Of a DNA stretch of 64,000 nucleotides, positions 39,529 to 52,464 are shown piece after piece. This DNA comes from Stichopus chloronotus (Eukaryota > Echinodermata > Holothuroidea > Aspidochirotida > Stichopodidae): contig CM037837.1 in assembly GCA_021234535.1 (NCBI GenBank), positions 558,001 through 622,000 of the forward strand. The letters are read 5' to 3'. The translations under genes were made by a program, and so were the position numbers. The notes under the pieces were generated by a model. It had not been told where the DNA came from and made no database searches. It worked only from the letters and a program-made list of their open reading frames with translations. Each line of letters starts with the position of its first letter. Within the stretch, counting starts at the first letter, position 1.

Positions 39529-42290
39529 TGTAACTTCGACGCCGTCTGAAGCGTTGACCCGTATCTTCATCTGTAAGGTTAATTTGTCCAGTGAGTTAGT
39601 AACTTCTAAAACTTCTAAAATAAGTGATGTTCTCTTGAATGTGTAATCATCTTTACTTGTGTATGCATCGTCTTTATGATAAAATTAACATGCTGCAGTA
39701 ATATCACTGTTAGTAGAGTGTTCAATTAAACATGGTAATCTATTACTAAAACATGATACTGTTTCTCTTCTGCCATATCAGCTTGTTTTTAGTTCAACGT
39801 TTTATGGTGATTCCTTCAATTGTGTTTTTCGTTGTTACTATGCCGAAGTTATTCTTTCTCTAGGTTTCTGAAGAAAACAAAATAAAACTAATAAACTAAA
39901 TCAAATCAAATGAAAAAGTATGAGGTATAATGTTGCAGAGTATTCACTTATAAGTAATATATAGAGCAATGTAAGGACAAATAGCAAACGGCATGGCATG
40001 ATGTAGATTTCTTAACGTGGTCCACTATCCCATTATTTTGTGCCAATTTAACTTAAAAAATAGTTCTGATACAAACCTACTTTGTGAATAATTCCTCAAA
40101 AGATGTAAGGTGTACGCCCCTGTTGGTATATTACTTTCCTTTTTAGTTTCTTTTTTGAGACACTTAATACGGTTGTGGGTCAAACACAAACCAGATCGTC
40201 CAGAATTACGAAAGTGTGGTAACTCTCATAACAAGGTGACGCGCCCTGTTCGAGACACAGCTAATCCAGTTTTTATTTCAATGACAATGCAAGACGTAGT
40301 AATTGAATCAATTATGTTATAGAGAGACGATGCACGTATAGCTAAAGGATCTTAACTAGATCTACAAGACATGTTCTTTTTTTTAAATGAGGAAATCAAA
40401 GAAAAGGGGATTTCATCATTAGAAAACATGACTGTAGTTAACTGGTATTTTATAGTTCAATGTAGCTTAAGATAGGGGTAAGTAAACTCCCTTGGTAATA
40501 TGCAGATTACTTAAATCCACATCTTCTTGGGAGATTTAAGACGTTTTTTTGTCAAGTTAGATGTCCCTTTTTGAAATCATTCTTATTCCCTAATGAAACT
40601 CCATGCCCTTTCCCCTTAACTTAATTTTCATCTCTCAAAATTCGTTTTCTCGTTGCATGTCTGCCGGGATCATTAATACTCCCTGAATATTTCCCGTCGT
40701 TTCCTCCGTTTATTCATCTCACGGAGATGAATCTAAACAATTGACAACAATCGTTTTTCGGTGACTCTGGAAAATAAGGGGCGTTTAAGCAAATCTTATA
40801 AAACAGATGATGCAAAACTGACGAAAGCTCTCGACATACGGCATAATCGGCATAATCTGAAACGGAATAAAGGAAGAATGCACAAGAATTGTGTTGGCAG
40901 TACATAATGCTAATGATTTTCGTTGGTAATAAGAATGCGTGTATGTTTAAATAAATAAAAACGCAGTTGAAACCTTGATAAATATTCGTGGCATATGTAC
41001 ATTTTTTTTATTAATACTTGACGTTACGTAATACAGGAATAATGTGTCCCTAGCGATGGGGTCACATTTCGTTGGAACTAACATCTACTCAGTCAGAAAA
41101 AATTCATACACTACCGAAACCAGGACCTTTTCTGGGAGGGACTAAATTGGTAGTATTGTGATGTGGAGAAGGTGACTAAGGAGGAGTATCCCAACCCCTT
41201 TTAGAAACCGAATTCTATGACTGAATGCCCTTAGACAGTGGTGACGTGGATGTATCTTTCCTACGATGGCAGCAAGTCTTAAGTGGCCTCCATCATCTCT
41301 TAGCTTCTAGCAAGAATCGTGGAACGACTCTCCAAATGGAGATCCAGCATCGACCCGGAAATTACGAAAAAATTAAAAAAAAAATACCCTAAATGTCCTG
41401 GAAATCGCCTTCCCGGACTCTTCACTCTTGATGGGGGAGGGGAGAGGGGAATGCAGTACATTCCTTAGTTTGGTCCACGTTTAGAGGGGCGTGGATCCTG
41501 CCCCCCCCTCCCTCCATCCCCACTTTAGTTTGGATCTTCCACTGAGTTCATTCGCTTAGGGTTAAACACGGTATCCTATATAATAAGAACACAACTACAT
41601 ATCATGCTCTTGATACACATTACCGTACTTTCGTTCATGCGATAACATGTGTAGTCATGGTAACCTGAAGAAAGACGATGAAAAGCGGAAATCATGTTGC
41701 TGTCGTTGTTATCAGTAGATCGTAGATCGTAAAGGAACCATTGAATTTTTGTGTTCCTCTGGATTCCATCATCTTAAACAATCACATATTTTATTGGATT
41801 GAATGACACTGAAAAATGAAGATCCGTCGCAATCATTACAGGTTGCTTCAGAAGAATCGTGAGAGAATTGACGCGCGAACACTTTTTCATGTCACCATTA
41901 ACCAATTTATCACCACTTTTATATTACATCAACGCAACCATCAATTTTCGTATGATTGAATAACAAAACCCCCTTTAATCTGTTACAGTTTGCACAGGAA
42001 ACAATTTCACATCCTCGGGACTACATCCAATCACATTAAATAACCAAAGCCTTAAAAGGTACAACGCGGAAACCTATGATTAGGTTTTGAAAATTACCTT
42101 CTGCCAATTACCAGCAGGACTTTGTACACCATTCAGTTATTTGTGGGACTTGTTTCGAAACACCATTACTACATCGATCTGCATCTCGTTAGTTGGAATT
42201 AGCATAATCGTCGTATTTCATAAATCATATGGAGTAATTAACATAGTGGTTATATTTTTTGGGGAAGGGGGAAATTTGTTTCGAGGTAGT

Positions 42291-42294
<4 letters not shown>

Positions 42295-42339
<45 letters not shown>
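42295..42339. repeat. (AT)n microsatellite
   Basis: 45 bp of pure AT alternation, the longest dinucleotide run in the window. The Tyr/Ile-rich ORFs across it are artefacts. Confidence 0.97.
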
Positions 42340-42342
<3 letters not shown>

Positions 42343-43239
42343 AAAATGTATAAAATAAGATTGATCGTTTGTTGACGTAATAATAGACTGGAGAACTCTC
42401 TGCAATCAAGACACACTCACTTTTGAGTTAAAAATTTACTGTTCAGAAAGAAAGGGGCCGATAGGAGGATAGGGAAAAAAGAAAGATAAAATTGATTAAA
42501 ATTTTAACTGAAAAATTTAACACAGGAAGATTATGCAGTGTACATACATTGAATGATTATTTTGGCCGGTTGCTAGTTGATGACTCCCGTCCTGTCAGTG
42601 GTTCAATTTGTTGTTAATAAGCAACAGGAAATGAATTACTAAATTAAACATTGGCAGACGAACTCAGAATACATCCTAAAAATATCACTATCTTTGTTTT
42701 CTATTAAGTTGCCGACTGTTGGCATTGTGTGAAGTAATTACTCAAAATCTAAATAACTAGAGTGGCAACCCTCTGATTTAAGGATTATTAAGGAAATATG
42801 TGGGCATTACGTTTTCATAACGTCATCATGACGGGATATGTGCCAAGTATAAATGCTTTCACGGATGGAAGTAACATAGCCGATGGCAAGGAAGAGGGCA
42901 CAAAGTACGAAAAGACTTAAAAGCCGATGTGCTTGGTGAAACGTATATATTACATATTAAAAAGAACGAAAGTATTAAAATAATAATGAGGAACGACCAG
43001 GGATTTGATTGCAAACATGGTCATAAAATTTTTGAATTTATAGAAATGCAGATACGAACATCCCTAGTTTTTTATCATATATCAATCAGATATTACCTAT
43101 ACATAGTTTATTCTGCTTGGTAACTACTATATACACTATACTATACTATACTTAAAAGTGCATCGAGGCCAGATTACTTGCTTCCTATATACGTATGCAA
43201 AATGAGCAAGCAATTGACGTCACTGCAAGTACATATCAG

Positions 43240-43251
43240 CCCCCCCCCCCC
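43240..43251 (+). repeat. C12 homopolymer
   Basis: Twelve C, about 20 bp after a full TGACGTCA palindrome (43215-43222). Confidence 0.95.
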
Positions 43252-44181
43252 TTTCCTGGGCATAACATATTCATGTTCTGTTTTCCCTTCATCTGCGTCC
43301 GGTGTCATTTTAACACGTCTCAGTCACCTGTCTGTTTAAAAAATAAAGAATTTCAGTGACACTGCATGTCATTTCTGTTATTCTCTATTAAACCTTATAT
43401 TTGTTTGGGTCATCCTTTTAGTCCGTCTTCGTACATTGTTACTTTATTTTAATAGGTGTTTATCCTGCATCGTTATGTGATTATGTCTTCTTTTCTCGTG
43501 CCCATCCCTGCTGCTATATCCTTTCCATTGCCACGGAATCAATACCATTGCCAATATCAAGCCTAAAAACATTTGAAAGTTTTCAAGAAGGAAAAGGGAA
43601 AAAAGAGAGCGGAGAGGTAAGGAAGAAAGGAAAAAGAACGAGCACATGCCTCGGACTGGATTTTGAAGTTATGTCAGCTTAGAAATGGAACCTAAAAAGT
43701 ATAGTCCATGAAAATACATCTTCAGTTTTAGTGTTATGGGCATGATGGCGTTATGAAATGTGACGAAGAATACTTCTTAGAAAAGGAAAAGGGAAAACTG
43801 AAAGAAGAAAAATAAACGAAAGATGGTATAACGAATAGAGGGACTCATCAATATTGTTCTATTGCAATCTCCTTTTCGTGAATTGCGTCGATCTATTGAT
43901 ACCTTGGCGCCATCTTAAGTGGAAGTCACCATTTAATATTGCACTTCATCATCAAATGCAAAACTAGATTAGATTATCATCGGTATTCCTGCCTCTGACT
44001 AGACAAAAAGTAACGAATGTCTGGAGGAAAGAAACACAAGTACTACAAGCTGTGCCAATAAGATAAATAAATTGTAGAGAAACACAACACTTGTCGAGGA
44101 AAGTAAAATGCAAACACTGAAACAGGGAACAAAAAAAATGGCTTACTTATGTGTCTCACATCTTACCAAAATAGTTAATCT

Positions 44182-44737
44182 TTAAAGGTTGTGTGACATG
44201 TATCTAGGAAAGAGCTTCTTAATAAAGAAGTTGCAAGGTAAATCCCTGGGTGAAAATCCGTTGGAATTTTGTTTATATATATTACCATTTTTAAAATATG
44301 AGTCTTCAAAATTTGATAAAAATGCAAAACAGATGACGTTGGGTGTAGTACAGTATCTGTATAAATATTGAATCTTAATTAATTAATTACTGAGTTTCAC
44401 GTTGACAAATGATGTGAATATTTTTGAAGAGAAAAATATACACTTCCGAAATAAAACCCTCTGGGTACATAAAAATGTTGAGTGTCCTTCAAATAAAGTT
44501 TAAGTATACAAAGCATTTACAAAGGACATATCATAGGTGACATATCATATCCTGACGTCACAAATTGGCATACTTAGCCAACCTGTATTCATGATGTAGC
44601 TGTGAGATAATAATTTGCCTGTAAAATTACCAAATCTTCGATGCATTTTGATGGAAGTTGTGGTTATTCTTTAACATTTCCACTGATTAATGCACCCAAT
44701 AATCCAAAATGTAATTTTCATGTCACACTTGTGAAAA
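44182..44737 (-). mobile_element. Short non-autonomous DNA transposon (MITE-like), copy B, opposite orientation
   Basis: TTAA at 44182-44185 is followed by the terminal repeat AGGTTGTGTGACATG (44186-44200). The other end has only the inner ten bases, CATGTCACAC (44719-44728), and then diverges, so the outer right terminus is mutated or lost. Identical blocks shared with copy A in reverse include TTGGAATTTTGTTTATA (44261-44277; 25096-25112 in A) and AATGCAAAACAGATGAC (44321-44337; 25037-25053 in A), with spacing of 43 and 42 bp. Substitutions spread throughout indicate old insertions. Confidence 0.75.
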
Positions 44738-45972
44738 CATTTATATAAACACCAAGTTAAGAGGCAATTAGGACAAGACGGAATTTTGGGTAGCAAGAAA
44801 AAAGCAAAGTCGAATGAGAAAAATAAAACATTACAGAGCGTCCGCCTTCAGTGAGTTATTTAGTTATTATTATGATGAGTATTATAATATTATAATAGTT
44901 TAATTATTACATAAGTATCGTTATAATAGTTATTTGTAAAAACCTATTCAAGATAATATTGACAATATTTGTCATACCACAGTTTAAATCGAATATAACA
45001 CTTCATTCAATTACCTCTCTTATCCCCTCTCCATCCAAATAAGAACCATTCTTATTCAGTGACATCCTGATTTTTTTTTTCTGTATGCATTGTTGTAATT
45101 TAACACGGGGACATCCATTCATCGGTCCTCACCTGAAACATTTAAACAGTGACGCATGCACTGGCCTATACCTAGCATCCTGATGCGCAGTTGCGAACTT
45201 ATGTGAAGACCAAAATTTCATATTTCAAATGAATACATATTTTCATCTCCAATTTTTCTTTATGCTTCTTTTCCTCATCCTTCTCTTCCAATATGTTTCG
45301 TTACATCATCAAATAAGAGGATTTTACAGAATGCCATCATTTCATACCACACTTGAGTAAATTTTCGAGGAAGCAATTTGGTATCATGGTTTGTAGTTTA
45401 ACATATTACATGTGTGTATTTATAAAGGGTGCGATAATGTAATGATATTAGATAATATGCCCTCATTTCACAGAGGAATTCAGGGAAGACAAAAAATTAA
45501 CAACTTAAGTTTTTTTTTCCGTATTTTACACTGCCCTCACCCCTTCTCAAAAGACGCTAAAAACCTCAATACCCATTAGGCTTACTCGACTTCTGACGTA
45601 AGCATTTTCTTTGCACACGATAAACCTTATAGTATTCTGTAATTGCCTAGTCTTTGAGGTTAATTGTCCTATTGCGTGTTCTTAATATGATTGCGTTCCA
45701 TACTTAGCTAAATAAAGTTTGCCGTAGTAATTGAGAAAATACTTGACAATATACTTATGTTGTTCGTATCAGTTATAATGAAAACCTTAAAAAATAGAAG
45801 GTTGGTAACTTCTTCTTGGAAACACAATCTTTCTCATTTGTTTTCTTTTTTTTTCTTACTCCTTTTCTTCCTTTTCATCTCATATTTGTTAGTATCTGTG
45901 TTTCACCAAGAATTTTAAAAGTACGACCATGACCTTCTATTCTCAACTACTTACTAAAATTACTCGAACTCC

Positions 45973-45973
45973 T

Positions 45974-46005
<32 letters not shown>
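45973..46005. repeat. (TA)n microsatellite with one interruption
   Basis: About 33 bp of TA alternation broken by an extra A near 45984. ACGCGT follows. Confidence 0.93.
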
Positions 46006-47094
46006 CGCGTAACGTAAAAAGATTGAAAAGAAAAAAGAAATTCCCCGTTCATCATTCAGGTAATGTGTTTAGATCACTTAATGAATCACCATAGTGGTAC
46101 CTGTGCAAGGAATATACCTCATGCGAGATGTACATTCTGTCGTGTTTTGAAGTCGCCACTTCCTTAAATCACATTTCACACTCTTAGGAAAAAGTAAGAA
46201 GGTGGAAGGGATGAAAACGTAAAATAAGAATATGCATTTTTCAGCTCTTATATTTAACTTCTAACGAGATCTGTAGTATCCTTCAGTAAGTAAGGCCATA
46301 TTAATGGGGCACGATCAACAATGTTTGTGTGTTATCATTATTGCCTCAAGCATGGGCAGTGCCGCCTACGTGCAGGGAATGTGAAATATTAACTTTTCTT
46401 TTTCAATTTCTGAACTATGCAACGCGGTATTTGAACCAATGTACAGCTTTACATGCAGGGTGTAAAAATATTAAAATTCGCCGTGTAGTATCAGTATTTT
46501 CTCTTCCTAGTATGGTCTCACCCGATATATGTGCTTACATTTGAAATTCGAAAGCAATAAAAAAAATAAACCTTATACAACAGTAGGAACTTTGTGGAAC
46601 ATATTGCAGGGCATCTGGAGTTGTGCGAGCGTGGATGTGGGATAACTTGCTGTATTTTGCTACGGAATCCAGGGTTTTATGTATCTCTGGTGGTTGCATC
46701 TACATTTGTCAAAACTGTTAAAAAAAAACCAAATAAGCAAATGCTTTTTCTGGAAAAGTATTCAAGTTTATAATGAATCAATTCACAAGCCAACTGGCAA
46801 CTATGCGGTAATATTGGAATATCGGAGTACACGTGACATTCATCTCATAGAGGCTGAATATGTAAAACTCATTAATATTACTTCACTGTATAGACTTTAA
46901 AAGAAGACGATTTCTTTTTACTTCGGGCCCTGGATACATTTCCTCTTCGGTCGATCATTGGGGCATCCTACATAGAAGTAACTTTCCACATGTCAAACTT
47001 ATTAAACTATGTATCGCTTTAACAGCGATAAGCAAACGAAGAGCAAGTTTGAAATTGAGTATGCTGCTAAAGTATTCTTTTCATGTTCCTTGAT

Positions 47095-47109
47095 CCCCCC
47101 CCCCCCCCC
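47095..47109 (+). repeat. C15 homopolymer
   Basis: Fifteen C between TTGAT and AATATTC. Confidence 0.95.
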
Positions 47110-47733
47110 AATATTCACTAATACTTGCTGACACGACATACTTTCGTTTATGTACTTAGTTACCCATCAGTGTGAGCTGTATCAGATTAAAGTCACAGAG
47201 AGAAGTGTAACGACTGTTTAAAAACATACTCACATTATCGTATTCATTCTCTCTATGTCCAAGAATCATGGGCGATATGAGGGGGACATAATATCAAGTA
47301 CTCCCACACATTTCGTAAAGAGGAATGTTTTGGCTCACTTTTTAATGTTAGGTGGACATTGTAACAAATATCGCCCACACTTTTGGTGAGTGACTGATGT
47401 AATGGCCGTCTGCGTACCATGCAGTTTAGGTGTTCATGTACCAAGGCTAGACGCATCCCAAATGCCAACATCCGCATTGGCTTCTTTGCCCTGTTATGTC
47501 ACTGGACAGAAGAAGGTAAGGGAATGACCCACGTCCCCATCCCGTAAATACACCAACAAAATTTCAAATTGTCCCGAAAAAAAAGAAACCCTAGGTAAAA
47601 GCCGTTTGTGAACGTATGTTTGAATGAATTGTAGATACACAATCAGAGGCGTCGCGACCGGAAAAGGTTCCCTCTATCATCAAAATAAAAGTCAGAGCGA
47701 AGATAGTCGGAAAATCTATAAAAGGCGGTTTCT

Positions 47734-47990
47734 TTCATATTTCAGTCTAGCACATTTTATGACGTAAAAAGATGCCAAATACCGTATTGCACCAGATAGT
47801 GAGGTTACCTGGTAATTGAAACAAAGTGAAAAAATATCATTGAATCTGAAATTTCATATGAACTTCCCATATTTCAGTCTAGAAGTGAGGGTATTCAGAA
47901 AGTCTGACATACCAGTTGGAGCTTTTCATATCTCAATCTAGCACATTTTATGACTTCGAAAGAAGCTAAGTATTGCACTAGATTGCATCT
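47734..47990 (+). repeat. Direct repeats, about 60 bp, offset 191 bp
   Basis: A block with core TCTAGCACATTTTATGAC occurs near 47734-47803 and again near 47923-47990, both followed by related AAG...TATTGCAC...AGAT sequence. A partial third copy (CATATTTCAGTCTAGAAG) starts at 47868. They lie just left of the diverged repeats at 48.6-49.5 kb and may belong to the same decayed element. Confidence 0.6.
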
Positions 47991-48630
47991 AAGTTTGGGG
48001 TGGGGACACCTCCTCCTTTACAACCCTCTCACCGATCTAGACCAACCATCACTCTTCTCAAGCTTCCCATCTATCAAAATACAATTGCACGGCATCTCTT
48101 TCAATATACGTAAGTCCCTTGCTAGAACATTCCATTTTTCCAATTCTACTTTGTCATGCAATCATCGAAGGTTGTAGCACACTAATAAACACCTGTAATG
48201 AAAGTCAAAATTATTGTGATAACTTTTCTGAAATCATAATTTCTCCCGGAAAAAATGACCGCAAAATATGGCACCAGATTTTGTCATGCCGCTACTCGTA
48301 CAATAAAATGGGATTCACTTCAACCTCACTCTTCTTTTGTTCTACTGAGGTTCAACTTGTTGCAAATTTTCATCGCCTTAAGTCAGTTTTATCACCTCAT
48401 GCTGTGATAATCCATATGGTCAATTTAACATCGTTATCGTAAAGTAATTCAGTTGTGTCAATCCAATGTCTAAGCTTTCTTGAGCTGCCTCGCAAGGGGT
48501 ATTAGGTGCCATGCCCAGAGGTAATACATGTGTAATCAGGTATGAAAGAGTATTTGTTCAACACTTTAGCATGGTCGTAACGTCATGGTTTAATGTCACC
48601 TGATAGTGGTTGTAGAGGGAGGGTTGTAAA

Positions 48631-49470
48631 GCCAAAATTTTTCAGGTAAGCCAACCGATGATGGCACTCCGCTTAGATAGTCCTGCTAAAGTGCGCGCAT
48701 AAGACTTTTGCCCTCAGGCCAGGTCCCCACCCCTCCAAAAAACCCTGGATTAGAGGCTTCATATGAGGTATCGATTACGTATCAGCAAAATATGCCCACA
48801 ATCATTAGAACCTGGCGGTGCTACGGTAATTTCGGTTTACATTCTATTCACATTCATCTTCTGCCTAACCGACGATTTTTTTCTCGAAATTTCGCTGAGG
48901 GTTGCAACCACTCTCCACGAGCCGTTTTCTAGAAATTCCCACATATATACTTTTAATAGCTTAGACAGTAATTAGTACAAAGCACATTCGGGCAAAAATC
49001 TCCTCCCCACCAAAAAACAAGAGACAAAAATTCCAGGAATTTTCCTACTCCATGCGCTCAGCCCCAAATATTTGCAAAGTACTCGTAATTCATTTGACTG
49101 CCTAATTTGTTATGATTCTTATATAACCTCAACCCCTGTGTGATATGTATTTGCCGAACCATTTTCATTGATTTTTTTTAGCATGAATTGAGGAATTGCG
49201 GACATGATATCCGTACTTCAAGGCTGGGTATATGCACCTAAGGAGGGTCGGGAAATGCCATTTCCGGCCATCTGGGAGGTATGAAAAGGCCAAATTTTTC
49301 TTGTGCCCCCCACCAACTGATGGTGGACGCTCTGCTTAGATATTCCTGTCACACATACTCTCTGACCACTTTCCGTCCCCTGTTAAAACCCCGTGGACAC
49401 CGCCCCTGAGAGGTCCTTTCACAGACTTTGACAATATATGTGCCTTCAATCACTAGACCCTGGCGGCACC
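48631..49470 (+). repeat. Diverged pair of direct repeats, period about 650 bp
   Basis: The left copy (about 48631-48823) and right copy (about 49288-49470) share CCAAATTTTTC-like sequence, then GCTTAGATAKTCCTG, then CAATCAYTAGAMCCTGGCGG, in the same order. Neither encodes anything recognisable. They may be halves of one decayed transposon or of a tandem array. The stretch between them has no gene. Confidence 0.55.
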
Positions 49471-50848
49471 GTCTGTCAATCATCAAATTGATCATTTGTC
49501 TTTACATAGGCCTATGAAATTTCTGACCGGTTTTGCCCGTTCAGTATCATCCAGTGATACAGAATCCTTCGAAGATACAAAAGTCCTTCATTCAAATGCT
49601 CCCAATTCTGCAAATAGCTCATATCTTCCTGGCAGTTTCTTTTGATCTTGCTAATCGACGTAACCCCAGACCCCAGGGGAAAACCTATTGGACCTGTCCA
49701 ATATACCCAAAAGCCATCACAAAGTGCAGTGAGTAGACTTCTCCTGGGGTGGCTTAAGTAAAATCAAACCTGTCAGTCAACTTACACATGTTAACTCCCC
49801 CAAATTTCAATTTGGATTGACGCCCCTTAAGTAGGAAACCGCAGGTCTAATACAAGGCAGTAGCGTGTGCAGGAAATGACTGGGGGTGGGGCACCTGAGC
49901 GGTTATTTGGCGGAAATTGGTAACGGGGGGTATTCGCGGAATGAATGATCAAGTCGCGAATTAAAAGGAACTGAAAATAAACTCGTTTACTTTATATTGT
50001 AAGGGATACGAAAATACATCGTCACGGAATGGCGACAGAAAAGAATGCTAATAAATATGTACCCAAGCAGATGAAAGATGAAACGAGAGTGTTGCTCTAT
50101 GTTTTACTTAGAATATAACTCGTTCAGAGTTCATGTTTAGACAGATTCAGATTACAACGTTCAGGTTTGATTAGGCTCTAAAATGATAAGGGTGTTCAAC
50201 CAATAAGAGCATAGCAATAAGACTTTACACGTATATGGTGGTAAGTGGTACCACAGTACCAGTTACCACCCTAAAGAGCTCTCTTGGATTGATAAGGAGA
50301 CAAACGTTACCAACAAACTGAACTGCTCGGAGGAGTTTACGAGTTCTTGGAACACGTCTATCCAAAGTTCACCTCCAGGAAACTCCGTAGAGTTATCCCG
50401 AGGCAACGAGATAGATTCTTTGAAAAGGAATCTAGAGCAACAAAGGACCTGGAATCAACAGTTGAGGACATAGAGGCTACCTTTTGTTTACAATCCTTCT
50501 GACTACATCAGCAAAGAAAGAAGAGAATAGACGGAGACCAGGTCGCCACCAAAAGGTCAAAAACAGACATTAACCTTACAAGAGAAAGTAGAGTACCGAG
50601 GCAGACTCGATTTCAACGGCTCTTTTCAGGGCCATCAACTCCTCTGGAAAAGGCAGGTCTACACCTCCTTTAAACCTGCAAAGTTTTCTTTCCTCATCTC
50701 TCTCGACCACTAAGAATCGTAAATTTGTCCAATCATCTAAAGCCGGCAAAAACAAACAAAGATAGTATGATACACATGGGGAATATAAGACCAATTCTGG
50801 TCAGTCAAGAGCCAACAAACTTTGCAAAGAAGCTGAAACTTTCAAAAC
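49471..50848. other. Flank of retroelement remnant 1, possibly its decayed 5' part
   Basis: No motif is certain. The 50290-50560 stretch is less AT-rich and its translations are rich in Glu, Lys and Arg, as expected for the poorly conserved N-terminal part of a Penelope-like ORF, but I cannot prove membership. Confidence 0.3.
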
Positions 50849-52464
50849 TTCGTGATTAATCTCTCACCCACACAGACAAATGTCAAACAAAGAGACAATT
50901 GGCATCGGGTAAAGGGTTAAAATTTATTCCTACACCAGGAAAACCTAAACGAAGCGATCTCCTCAAGTAATTTAAAGCCCTAAGAAGAAAAATGGGAATT
51001 CGTTTCATCGTGCAAAACAAAAAGCAGAAGGGCTGGAGTAAACTTCATCTTTCATCTATATGGTCTCCTCACATGACTTTAAGTAAGAACCTTGAAGAAT
51101 ACCTAGAGACAACACAAGCAGAAATAGCTAGTGTTCCAATTCAAAACGTAAGAGGCCACACTAGCATATCAGGGATGTTTGTGCTAAATGGTGCTAAAGA
51201 ATGACCGCATGATTGTAATTAAACCCTCGATAAAGATAGAGACATTGCCACACATGGTCAGGATGACCATCACGCCGAAACTGAAAAAACAACTCACAAG
51301 TCATCACTATGATAAGTTGGAAAATGATATTTCGTCTGAAAATCAAAGGTTCAGTCCAGGGACTGCTATTCGACATGCTTTCTCAAAAAGAGATACACGT
51401 GGGTACAATGGCGTATTTGTCAGCCTATAAACACAAGATTCGAACACCAGTTAAATACGTGCTGCCAAAAATTAATAAGGCACCCCCAGCTGACTCAAAA
51501 TTTGCTGGTAGACGTATCACCATGTATACCAAAACTTCCAAAGAGGAAACACTAGAGTGCTGTCAAGAAACCTTTGAAAAGGCAGACAAAGACATTTATA
51601 AAATAAATACAATTTCTCCTCTGTCTCAAACTGATTGTGCTCATCCTTAAAAGGAATGGTTTTGAGTTCAATAATAATTTCTATCTCTAAAATATTGGTT
51701 GCGCCTTGGGAAGCCGAACCTTCCCGGAAATTTGTGACATTGTCATGCATAGATTTGAAAAGCAGATTATTCTGACTGATCCTTAAATCGTTAAGTGGCT
51801 TCGCTACAGAAATGACATTCTTTTAATCTATAATGAAACACCCACAGATCTTGAAAGACTGGTAGATAAGATGAATAAAATTCACCGTCTCCTGAAATTA
51901 ACTGTAGAACTTTTCAACACTGAAGTCACCTACCTAGATCTCAGAATCTTGAAAGGTCATAGATTTCACTCAGTCGTGATACTAGACACTAAAATCTATG
52001 TTAAACCTACTGAAACCTTCCAATATCTGGATAGAAATACCCGCTTGCCACTTTTACAGGCTTCATTAAAGGCGAAGTATTGCATTTCTCCTGTCTCTGT
52101 AATAACGAGACTGCCTTCATCACAAAAAAAGAGAGAAAGTTTCAAAGAGAAACTTCTACCAAGGAATGTACAAGGAAGAGGAATTGGCCACAGCCATCAT
52201 GGGAATTAAGTTTAATAATTGTGTGCAATACTTCACGTCTAACAGGAATAATAAAAGGTACCACCTTTGGTCGTCAGCGTAACCTATACATCCCACATAA
52301 AAAAAATCCAGCACCTTAAAAAGGCTCTCTTGAACGCTGGCATCTAATGACGTGTCACCTTGAATTATCCAAGTTGTTTCTGAACGAACCGAATTCTTTC
52401 TTTTAAAAGAGCAAAAAATCTCCAAAATAAAAATAAATCGTTCGATAGCCAAGGCTCACATGAA
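50849..52464 (+). mobile_element. Penelope-like element remnant 1: decayed reverse transcriptase
   Basis: Spread over several frames, the translation follows the usual order of a Penelope-like RT: VINLS (50852-50866), GLKFIPTP (50914-50937), LEEYLETT (about 51090), VIKPS at the KPADKG position (51221), TPVKYVLPKINK (LPK at 51462) with GRRI at the GRPIVS position (51507), FEFNNNFYL then GCALGS of motif B (51661-51711), the YxDD position as YRND (51805-51816), TYLDLRIL and KPTETFQYLDRN (about 51926-52040), then KFNNCVQYF and a C-terminal AKAHM-like end. Functional elements copy RNA at exposed DNA ends. This copy is dead: several frameshifts and in-frame stops (for example 51688 and 51784), a gap where catalytic motif A should be, and the first catalytic Asp of motif C replaced by Asn. 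No GIY-YIG endonuclease follows. Confidence 0.9.

Larger units (their letters stand above)
25193..44181. other. Long stretch without supported genes
   Basis: About 19 kb with only simple repeats, homopolymers, the E-box pair and isolated CRE palindromes. No ORF exceeds about 100 codons and none shows a family motif. It could hold large introns or small exons that cannot be called from one sequence. Confidence 0.45.
44738..47733. other. No gene supported
   Basis: AT-rich sequence with the TA microsatellite and C15 tract listed, plus TTATAAT-type repeats at 44870-44930. Confidence 0.45.

Noticed and set aside
42087..42416. Overlapping ORFs with Tyr-Ile repeats
   Set aside because: Created by the (AT)n microsatellite at 42295-42339.
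51188..52319. Several short ORFs as independent small genes
   Set aside because: They are frame-shifted pieces of one decayed Penelope-like reverse transcriptase.
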